Notes under the pieces: model-generated | What the model was told of the DNA's origin: nothing | Database searches by the model: none | Seen by the model: only the letters and a program-made list of their open reading frames with translations | Assembly: GCA_000934455.1 (NCBI GenBank) | Contig: KN888128.1 | Coordinates: forward strand, 1-27,560 | DNA length: 27,560 bases | DNA from: Apostichopus parvimensis | Lineage: Eukaryota > Echinodermata > Holothuroidea > Aspidochirotida > Stichopodidae | Direction: 5' to 3' | In this document: piece by piece, positions 20,349 to 27,560 of the stretch | Position numbering within the stretch: the stretch's first letter is position 1 | Layout of the letters: every line of letters starts with the position of its first letter | Position numbers and translations under genes: made by a program

Positions 20349-21910
20349 TATTTATAGGAGACAACAAACCAAAGTAACCAAACCATTATCATTGGTCTAT
20401 GTGATATCCATCAATGTGATGAACAACTGTCCCAAATAGCTTAGAAACTATTGTCTCTATTTGTCTCTATTTGTCTCTATTTGTTTCTATTTGTTTGATA
20501 TCACAGGTTTAATGTTCTTTCACACAATCCCAAGTCTGAAGACTTGAACAAGTTCAAGATTTTAATGTTTTTCTCTATTCTATTACAATGTTTACTTTCT
20601 GTAATATTGGAGATGGAATTTGCAAATTATACTAAATCTAAATATGGATCAACTAACATTGACCAACTGTAATGATAGCATTTGATTGCAGTGTCAAAAA
20701 TATGAGCATTCTAGGCCGAAAATATGATAATTGTACACAAGGTGGAGTTTGTTCATGAAAGCTAACACTGATATTGTAGTAGACTAGTAGGGTTAGTGTC
20801 TCCTTTGTAAACCTTTTGATAGGACTCTTGAATGGTAAATCAAAGCTGGAGGCATTCATGAGCAGACTGGATACTTTGGATTGCTAGACAATATGAGTGA
20901 TTAAGGATGGAGACCAATAAAGCTGCAAGAGTGAATCACGGACAATTCCCTGGATAACATCATGCAGTAGGATCAATAAACCAGACAAGAGAGGGGATTA
21001 GGGGGGGGGGGACATGGCATAACCTGGCAAGTTCATTTTTACTTGAGGATAGAGACTATGACTGGCAGTGCACAAGTGGAGTTAATATTAATATTATATA
21101 TCATCTATGAAAAGAAAAATGGAATTTTACTAGCTTTCAGATTCAAAACAATTGTCATCTACAATTTTAGTTTTACATAATTATATGTGATTGATAGATA
21201 CAAACTCATGACCAAAATGTTGATTTTTTTGTTGAAGCTTCTTGATCGCAGACGCCAGAAACAACAATCTGCAATTTGGGTTTAGTTCACCACGCAATGC
21301 TAGTGTAAGACAAAAAGCAAGTTCTAATCATTCTTTTAAGAGTTGATTGTTTAATAACAAAATGACTAATTAAATGTCTTGTCGTCCATCTGGTAAACCA
21401 TAATTTCACATACTGTTTTCTCATAAAATGGCACACAAGGAGACTGCATGCATGTACAATACATAATATAGTCCTTTATACACTATATATGTTGTATTAA
21501 CTGTATTACTGTGTGTACAGAATGATCAAGCTCACACAACTTTTCCACTTGAGTGAGCTTTTCACCCTGGGGTCTCTTTCACACATTGATATTAAAGAGC
21601 ATACCGCAGGGTGCAGTGATATTGTAGTACTGTATGTATGCTATGTACAGCTCATAAAAAAGTACAGTCAAAAGTACGATGGCATCAATGAAAGGTAAAT
21701 GAATCACAATAGTTTCCTATCCTTGGGAAATAAACCGGCAACTAAGATGACATGTTGGGTATAGTATCGAATGTCACAAACCTAATTCTCTCAAAGAGTA
21801 CACATCGAGTTTGTCCCCAAAACTGTACATATATACTTGAAAATTTCCTCAAGTTAATTGTTCACTGTAATGTACTTGTACCGGTCATTTCTGCCTGAGA
21901 TCGATAAAGA
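20349..21910. other. Intergenic or intronic stretch with simple repeats only
   Basis: It contains a 10-bp repeat (20451-20496), an 11-G run (21001-21011) and otherwise AT-rich sequence without supported exons on either strand. Several 60-70 codon frames exist but lack splice context and recognisable protein character. Confidence 0.55.
20451..20496 (+). repeat. TTGTCTCTAT 10-bp tandem repeat
   Basis: Four and a half copies occur. The first three are identical and the fourth has T for C (TTGTTTCTAT). Confidence 0.9.
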
Positions 21911-22520
21911 ACATGTTCGTAGTTCATACATAGACCTAAAGTAAATGTTCAAACATAAATACAAGTTCATACCTAAAATGCATGATCTCACATTACCTGT
22001 ACATATTCACACACTACTACCTAGTGTACATATTTATACATTAAACTAAGGTAAGTGCCTGTTCATATCTTACATAAAGTACATTTTCATACATTACCTA
22101 AAGTAATACATTACCTAAAGTACATGTTCAAACATGACCTAGAAACTTCATATTCACACATTAACTAGTGTATATATTCATACATTAACTATGGTACAGT
22201 ACATGGTTCATATTACATTACCTAAAGTAATACATTATCTAAAGTATATGTTAAAGCATTACCTAAATTACATGTTCACACATTAACTAGTGTTCATATT
22301 CATACATTACCTAAAGTACATGTTCACGCATTAACTAGTGTACAGTACATTACCTAAGGTACATGGTTCATACATTACCTAAATACATATTATGAAAAGT
22401 AAATGTTCAAGCATTACATTTAGTAGAAACTACATGTTCACACATTAACTACTGTTCATATTCATACACTACCTAAAGTACATGTTCATACATTACCTAA
22501 AGTGCATGTTCATACATAAA
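21911..22520 (+). repeat. Minisatellite, about 24-bp unit with 48-bp higher-order period
   Basis: About 600 bp is built from variants of GTTCATACATTACCTAAAGTACAT. Two subtypes tend to alternate: one with CACACATTAACTAGTGT and one with CATACATTACCTAAAGT. The pair recurs at about 22,265-22,315 and 22,430-22,480, and in weaker form near 22,150-22,190. Unit length drifts through small indels. There are no long open frames, and nothing suggests a CRISPR array because there are no unique spacers and the units are contiguous. Confidence 0.85.
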
Positions 22521-23215
22521 ATGAATAACCTGTCAATACATTATCTACAGTACATGTATATTATTTGTTACTTGTAAGCTAATTCTACATTCAATGTGCA
22601 ACTATGCAATATGCATACATGTAATACTGCGAAAGAAGTAATTCATAGCTTATGAGCACACAATTTACACCTCAAATAATCTGACTGAGTTTTCATTTCT
22701 TTGGAATTACCAATCCAAATCAGAAATGTATAATTTACTTTGATAGGAAGTGTTATTTATACAACATGCCATTACCACCTAACGATACTGAAACAAATCC
22801 AACTCCATGCTATGAGACAGTACTGAAGTTAAACATCAGTTTCCACAGCTATATTGGTTATAGCGTCCTTTCATAGGCTGATGAATCCAAAGCTTGGATT
22901 AATGTAAAGGCTGCAATTTTGTCAATGCTACGATGGTACTAAAATCCCATAATGACACACACAGTGCATGATTAGCTTGACTTTGTAAGTTTTACTTCAA
23001 ATAACAAACTCAAGTTAAATTTCTTCAAACAAAGAAAAAATACAAATTTACAATTTAGTGTATTGAAGGTTATTAATTTAATAACTTGAAAAAGTGTCTA
23101 GGGGTTAAAATGTTGAGAAAACTATGAAGTACTCACAGTGCACAACTGCACATTATCATTCACAATGTTCTGTACGTAAATTTTCTGTACCTAAGTTTTG
23201 GACAAACTCTTTATC
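22521..23215. other. Unique-looking AT-rich stretch, nothing recognised
   Basis: I see no exon, RNA gene or clear repeat here, apart from short AT-rich runs. It separates the minisatellite from the dispersed repeat at 23217. Confidence 0.5.
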
Positions 23216-23216
23216 A

Positions 23217-23640
23217 AATAATAATAATAATATTAATAATACAGCGGATTTATATAGCGACAAATCAGAAACAATTAGGTAGCTTAACAAATCAATTGTA
23301 AATCGAAAGAACAAGTAAAAAAAAAAGAGTTTTTAGGTAAAGTCTCTTAAACATAGAAAGATCACGCAAAATCTAAATATGGTCCTGGTGGCCGGTTCCA
23401 CAGATAAGGAGCAGAGTAGGCAAAGCAACAAAACCAATATGTTATAAAACGTGGATTGGGAAGAGAAAGGAAGGCCTTGACAGAGGAATGTAGGCAATGG
23501 GAAGGAGCTTAGGGACAGAATAATTGCGAGATATATACAGGCTGTTCCAAAAGATGGCCATGGAAACTGAGTAAGGAGTAAGTTAAATTGCGAACTGCTC
23601 CGTTAAATACAGCCCATGCCATTCAAGTTGTTTGTTTCAT
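23217..23640 (+). mobile_element. Dispersed repeat with AAT microsatellite head
   Basis: An imperfect AAT run (23217-23240) leads directly into ACAGCGGATTTATATAGCG, a junction I recognise from memory as the hallmark of a dispersed repeat family common in marine invertebrate genomes. The body carries GGTCCTGGTGGCCGGTTCCACAG, where the usual family has a GTTCCAGAG-like block, followed by purine-rich GGGAAGAGAAAGGAAGGCC. No coding frame survives. The 3' boundary is approximate. Identity rests on recalled pattern similarity, not a search. Confidence 0.55.
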
Positions 23641-25460
23641 GAGCCAGATCTACAGTAATAACTTTCTAACCTTGCTCTACAAACAAGCTGAAATCACAAA
23701 GAAGACCGTCCTTCACTCCGGGCTTTGAAGTGATAAACCAACCTGACCTGCTGGTAGGTTTAATTAACATGCATGTACTTTGCATGCTTTATAGCTCTAA
23801 GCTGACTGAATTAAAGAACACTTTTGCTCATTTGCAAATAGTGAAGAACACTTGAGACTTCAGTCTTAAAAAAGTATTTAACACTTTGTTTACTTCTGCC
23901 AATTTTATCGTCCATTTATCTTTTCTCAGATACCAAGACCACAACTTCTCTGATAAACACCTAATTCTTGCAGAAATTCAACAAAGGTATTAAACAAAGA
24001 CCCCAAAATCACCAATCAGTCACAGTCACAAGTTCCTTTGATGCAGCACAAGCCGAAACATCTTTTGACCGAGAAAGAAAAACATCGGGGCAGCTGCAAA
24101 GAACTCTCCCTTTTTCTTGATAAAGTGAACGCTTTTTAAACGAATACAAAAAGACCCAAAAGCTATTGAAAACACAACCATGCTGATCCTAACAAACTTG
24201 AAAAGGATTGACTCAGAATTGAACACAAAGACCATTTCGATATTCCAAGGACTCTTACTAACGAAGGAAGGACAAACTTGAAGGCCAACTTGAATGAATC
24301 ATACTACAGGGTAACACTGAGCTGCCATACTATCAAACCATTGCACGATATTACGTGAATATTCATAATGGCCTTGAATATTCAACATTCATCAACTTGA
24401 ATATTCAGCAACTTAAAATGTGTCTTATTGAAGGTGTCAAAGCTAGTATGCAAATTCAACTCATTATTTCAAATTTTCTTATTTAGTTCAAGGTGTGGGG
24501 TTTGAGAAATATTACTTCCTGTAGATTTCTTTTTCAGAAAGAAAGAACTTTCCCCTAGTTTTCAGGCTTATAGTTTATCTTTATTGCTAATTCATACTTT
24601 TCAAGATTTCTTGATAAATTTGGTCTTAAATAAGACAACCTCGAAAATTTCAATTTTTTTACGTGAGGAGCTCAGAAACATCCTTCCTCTTTCTTGTAGT
24701 TCATTGTGCTATTTTATGTAGATGGATATAGTTCTCTTGCTTTGTTGTAGTACAAATGCTATGCTAATATTCAACGTCTGTCACTATGAAAATTGAAAAC
24801 CAACGTCAACATCCAGCACTGAAGATTGATTCTTTAGATACTGGCAGCCAAAACATTTTTTTGCATTTGAATTCCAAATGAAGCTTTCATAGTTAGGCAA
24901 GTACTGGTACTCACTTCATTGGACAAATTCTAAGATGTTGCACACTTTACACATTACAAAGGCTGTGGGCTATTAAGTTCCATTTGTTTAATTAGTACAG
25001 CCCACATTATTGCTACCATCATTCCAACATATGTTTGAACTAGTTCTCAAGTAGACTGTTAACCCTAGAAGTCCATGGCCCTTACAACACAAGCCTGACT
25101 ACAGAAATTAACTGCTTTAGGTTTAATTAACCACACACTAGAACAACATTATACTGCACTTTGCCAACTCAATTGCAATTTTACCACTTCTACAGTTATG
25201 AGATACCCTTGAATAGCAACACCAGACCCACTGAGAATTATTGGTTCACACATGGAACAACCATTTGTGACATGTACAAGAGCAATATGAATTTATCCCA
25301 TGATGAATCACCAATTCAATTAGAGATGCTATTGATCAAACAGACAGCGAATCATATTCCTTAACAAGAGCTGAACAAAGGCTCTGAGAAAAATTTAAAT
25401 ATTGAAACAATAAATTGGCTATGACTTGTATGGTATCATCTTAGGGACAACAGAAAATAA
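23641..25460. other. Intergenic stretch between the two minus-strand genes
   Basis: If the gene at 25.6-27.2 kb ends where its stop codon and ATTAAA suggest, this is intergenic and may hold the 5' end or upstream sequence of the FN3 gene. I could not identify a promoter or a signal-peptide exon with confidence. A minus-strand frame at 24026-24235 contains a hydrophobic start but no good donor. A short inverted pair TGTGGGCT/AGCCCACA lies at 24964-25006. Confidence 0.4.
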
Positions 25461-25466
25461 TTTAAT
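25461..25466 (-). terminator. Possible polyadenylation signal ATTAAA
   Basis: The minus strand reads ATTAAA here, about 149 bases beyond the stop codon at 25615-25617. ATTAAA is the commonest variant of AATAAA. In AT-rich DNA this hexamer is frequent by chance, so it is only supportive. Confidence 0.25.
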
Positions 25467-25614
25467 AATCCTATCCTTTTGTCTTTTATATTAGCCTATA
25501 TATAGTCAAGACTAATATTAAATTATGGTGTAAAAACTGTCAACAGTTTGTCTCAAATGTAACAGTTGATTTATCATTTTAGTTGTTTACTTAGCCTACA
25601 TTTCACTACACAGA

Positions 25615-25719
25615 TCAATGCAGTAAATAATCAATTCGACCCGTAAACATCTCTTCTAGAATATTCCATTCTTGAAAGGCTTCCATTGTCTTGACATGTA
25701 TATACATAGCATGTAATAT
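25615..25719 (-). CDS. Candidate terminal exon of unidentified helical-protein gene
   Basis: A strong acceptor (CAGTTTCTCTGTACAG) precedes a phase-0 frame of 34 residues, starting ILHAMYIHVKTMEAFQEWN and ending in DYLLH before TGA. The composition is that of an amphipathic helical protein. It would follow the exon starting at 25867 if that exon uses the donor ACA/GTAATT at 25788, giving a 68-bp intron. The alternative donor at 25743 would leave only 23 bp, too short to splice. The gene family is not recognised. Confidence 0.45.
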   Translation of the reverse strand: MLHAMYIHVKTMEAFQEWNILEEMFTGRIDYLLH

Positions 25720-25787
25720 CTGTACAGAGAAACTGACCTTACCAAACAAGCGAGGCAGTCTATGGCTGCAAGCAAATTTGTAATTAC

Positions 25788-25867
25788 TGTATCGGTGATA
25801 TTGAACCAGTCGCACCTTGTTATGCTGTGGACAACTTCAACAGTACAGGAGCTCAAAGGAGTAAAAA
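25788..25867 (-). CDS. Candidate exon of unidentified helical-protein gene (3' limit ambiguous)
   Basis: The acceptor AATCCTGACCTAG opens a phase-1 frame reading FTPLSSCTVEVVHSITRCDW and then FNITDT before a possible donor ACA/GTAATT. The frame stays open to a better-looking donor TTG/GTAAGG at 25743, adding LLAAIDCLACL-type sequence, but that conflicts with the acceptor of the next exon by leaving 23 bp. The valine at its 5' edge is split with the exon at 26149-26257. If neither donor is used, the frame ends at a TAG about 30 codons on. Function is unknown. Confidence 0.42.
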
Positions 25868-26148
25868 CTAGGTCAGGATTATTTACACTCAACATACCCT
25901 AAAGTCTCACCCCAAAGTTCAAGTAAGCAATGTAACAGAGATTAGTTCAACCAACCATACAACTCAAGTCTATCTGAAAGGAAGTAAAATCTATAAGAAT
26001 CAACTAATTCAACAAGACTACTAAAGTGACAATTAGACTTTTCAAAGGACTTTTAAATGTGGACCACTGTTGACTCCAGGTATAGTAATCAGCAAAATAC
26101 TTGCTTTTCAACTATCTAAAATGTTATCCATTTATGTCTCATAGTTAC

Positions 26149-26257
26149 CAAGTACTATGAACCCACTAATAATATGAGCTTTGGGAGTCTGTGAAAGCAA
26201 ATCTTCACAAAGTGCTGGTACTAATTTACATATCCATTCATGTTTGAAAACAACATT
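26149..26257 (-). CDS. Candidate exon of unidentified helical-protein gene
   Basis: This 109-bp exon is phase 0 in and phase 1 out. The acceptor CACTTTCCCAATTTCAG has a good pyrimidine tract; the donor is CTTG followed by GTAACT. It encodes 36 residues, NVVFKHEWICKLVPALCEDL then LSQTPKAHIISGFIVL. Hydrophobic residues recur every three to four positions, as in paired helices of HEAT/ARM-type repeats. That resemblance is only at the level of pattern. It is the most convincing exon of the chain at 25.6-27.2 kb. Confidence 0.5.
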
Positions 26258-26322
26258 CTGAAATTGGGAAAGTGAAATGATTAGCTTGTCTGTTTTTGGT
26301 TTGGTTTTTGGGGGCATGAAAC

Positions 26323-26384
26323 CAATATCTCTATGATGAAACTTAATGTACATGATGATGATGCATAAATCCAGTATACATCAA
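26323..26384 (-). CDS. Candidate small exon of unidentified helical-protein gene
   Basis: This 62-bp exon is phase 1 in and phase 0 out. The acceptor CCATTCACTTTTCAG is strong; the donor (ATTG/GTTTCA) is weak, and the following intron would be only 65 bp. It encodes DVYWIYASSSCTLSFIIEIL and supplies exactly the phase change needed between the exons at 26751-26861 and 26149-26257. It was found by requiring that phase change, so its independent support is low. Confidence 0.3.
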
Positions 26385-26565
26385 CTGAAAAGTGAATGGT
26401 GTGTAAACCGTTTTGAGAGTTCTGTAGGTTCCTCCTACTTGACATTCAGTTTTCACCAAACACAATAGGATTATTTTCTTGCAATGTATGTTATCCATTT
26501 TGCAAGTACTGTCAGGTTATATAGACCTTATTTTACGATTCTTCAAATATCATGCCTGAAAAAGT

Positions 26566-26720
26566 ATGACCGCAGCCGTCATGGAGGGCCTTAGAACCTT
26601 CACCAAAAACAATAGGGTCCTTTTAATACATGGCAGTAACAACACCTTTCCATATTCCAAAATTATGGCCTCCCTGAGATATCCTCTGGACTGTAGATTT
26701 GCAAACTTAATTTGCATACA
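26566..26720 (+). mobile_element. Fragment of AACAATAGGGT-type dispersed repeat
   Basis: The string ACCTTCACCAAAAACAATAG followed by GGTCC, a variable stretch, CATATTCCAAAATTATGGCC and TGAGATATC follows the layout of a repeat I know from many marine invertebrate genomes: an AACAATAGGGT block, then a CAAGTTT-like block, then GAGATATCG or GAGTTATCG. It sits inside a presumed intron of the helical-protein gene and creates open frames on both strands that are not genes. Boundaries and family name are not determined. Confidence 0.45.
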
Positions 26721-26750
26721 TTCCACCTCGGACTTCGGACTTGGACTTAC

Positions 26751-26861
26751 GTTGACTGACATCTAAGGCAATAGATCTTAATCCACATGATCTACTTAAG
26801 TATGAGATTATGAGCCTCATCATCCATGATCTCATCGGTGAGATATTCTCAAACAATGTTC
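26751..26861 (-). CDS. Candidate exon of unidentified helical-protein gene
   Basis: This 111-bp exon has phase 1 at both ends. The acceptor TTTGTTTGTCAAGCTGTTTAG is acceptable and the donor CAAC followed by GTAAGTCC is near-ideal. It encodes 36 residues, TLFENISPMRSWMMRLIISY then LSRSCGLRSIALDVSQ, again strongly helical with regularly spaced leucine, isoleucine and methionine. Its split glycine is completed by the G that ends the candidate exon at 27097-27197. Family unknown. Confidence 0.45.
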
Positions 26862-27096
26862 CTAAACAGCTTGACAAACAAACAAACACACTATGGTGCT
26901 TGCATCAGTTATCTCTGCCTTTCTCTATAACACTTTCATCTGCTGAGAACAAATGACTAAATTCCATTTACGTTGACATTCGATATGTTTGAAACCAAAA
27001 GGCATCCCGGTGTGACATTTGTGAGCTGGTCGTTTATTAAATCAAACCGCTTTACCAATTTGGCAAATCGAAAGTCAAAGGAATTGTGCTCAGCAC

Positions 27097-27197
27097 CTGC
27101 AGTTCGTAATGTCATGTGTAGGACACAGTGATTTTTTACCATCAGATTCCTTAAATTTTCTATATGTCTAAAATTCTTCATTATATCAAGCAGCTTT
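27097..27197 (-). CDS. Candidate exon of unidentified helical-protein gene, first in view
   Basis: This 101-bp exon would be phase 2 in and phase 1 out, with acceptor GAGTCATCTCAG and donor CTGCAG followed by GTGCTG. It encodes KLLDIMKNFRHIENLRNLMV then KNHCVLHMTLRTA, leucine- and lysine-rich and helix-like. The frame is also open upstream to about 27247, so the 5' boundary is uncertain, and it is open downstream to 26957, so the donor could be wrong. No start codon choice is implied. Confidence 0.33.
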
Positions 27198-27423
27198 CTG
27201 AGATGACTCAGTATTTGTCTGTTTAACGCAACACATGGTAGGGACACCTTTTTTCCATCTCTTTTATTGACTCATTTGACATTTATACAAATAGACATGA
27301 TAATTTTGTGAGTTCTTTAGTATTACAATACAACTCAATCATTGCCTAACAATTTATTATTTTCTTATCTTGAGTTTTAATAGTACATAACAATATCAAT
27401 ACATACAGTGCAACCGCAGAGAC

Positions 27424-27560
27424 CAGGGTTGGCATTTTCCCGGGAAAAACCTGTTTTTCCCACTTAGCGGTAAAAACCAGGTAAAAACCGGGAAAAACTG
27501 GTAAATACCGGTAAAAACCGCCTCCGTCTCAAAACCTAATATTACTTGTCCGTTATATGC
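27424..27560 (+). mobile_element. Probable end of a hAT-like element with GGTAAAAACC repeats, cut by the window
   Basis: CAGGGTTGGC at 27424 resembles the CAGGG-type terminal repeat of hAT-superfamily DNA transposons. It is followed by alternating blocks such as CCCGGGAAAAACCTG, TTTTTCCC, GGTAAAAACCAGG, CCGGGAAAAACTGG and CCGGTAAAAACCG, a set of short direct and inverted subterminal repeats. The right portion is outside the window, so neither the other terminus nor the 8-bp target duplication can be verified. Confidence 0.45.

Noticed and set aside
21911-22520. CRISPR array
   Set aside because: The units are contiguous and variable, without unique spacers, and the window is eukaryotic in character.
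24026-24235. Possible signal-peptide first exon on the minus strand for the FN3 gene
   Set aside because: There is a hydrophobic segment after a methionine, but the only donor (CTCG/GTCAAA) is weak and no promoter or in-phase link to 17156-17270 could be shown.
26550-26766. Open frames on both strands (66 and 70 codons)
   Set aside because: Both are produced by the AACAATAGGGT-type dispersed repeat fragment.

Overview
The window looks like animal nuclear DNA, not a microbial replicon. It is AT-rich with no long uninterrupted reading frames. Protein-like sequence occurs only as short blocks flanked by GT/AG splice signals with matching phases, and the rest is simple repeats, minisatellites and decayed dispersed elements. 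The repeat types (a tRNA-derived SINE head, an element opening with an AAT run followed by ACAGCGGATTTATATAGCG, and an AACAATAGGGT element) and the FN3 sequence style resemble marine invertebrate genomes. An echinoderm such as a sea cucumber is my best guess, but this is inference.

Minus-strand gene 1 (about 1.0-17.3 kb): four exons, read from high to low coordinates (17156-17270, 4919-5106, 3128-3198, 1012-1267), join without a stop into two complete fibronectin type III (FN3) domains. Each domain is split by one internal intron, and the pair is bounded by phase-1 junctions, the classic arrangement of exchangeable extracellular modules. The 5' part (signal peptide, other ectodomain modules) and the 3' part (membrane segment, any cytoplasmic domain) are not seen here. 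The product is probably a cell-surface receptor of the FN3-rich tyrosine kinase or phosphatase type, but the catalytic part is outside the window. Its first intron in view is about 12 kb.

Minus-strand gene 2 (about 25.4-27.2 kb): a weaker but phase-consistent chain of up to six small exons ending in a stop codon at 25615-25617. It would encode the C-terminal part of a helix-rich protein that I do not recognise. It lies upstream of gene 1 on the same strand.

The remainder is intronic or intergenic. It holds a 158-bp near-perfect palindrome at the left edge (1-158), an in-frame 132-bp tandem repeat (about 19.98-20.35 kb), a roughly 600-bp minisatellite with a two-step higher-order period (21.91-22.52 kb), diverged tandem duplications (6785-7060, 18022-18308), exact direct repeats (5.3/5.6 kb, 14.9/15.05 kb), many G- or C-run tracts, and the start of a probable hAT-like element at the right edge (27424 onward). 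I see no rRNA, no intact tRNA, no CRISPR array, no viral genes and no bacterial-style operon.
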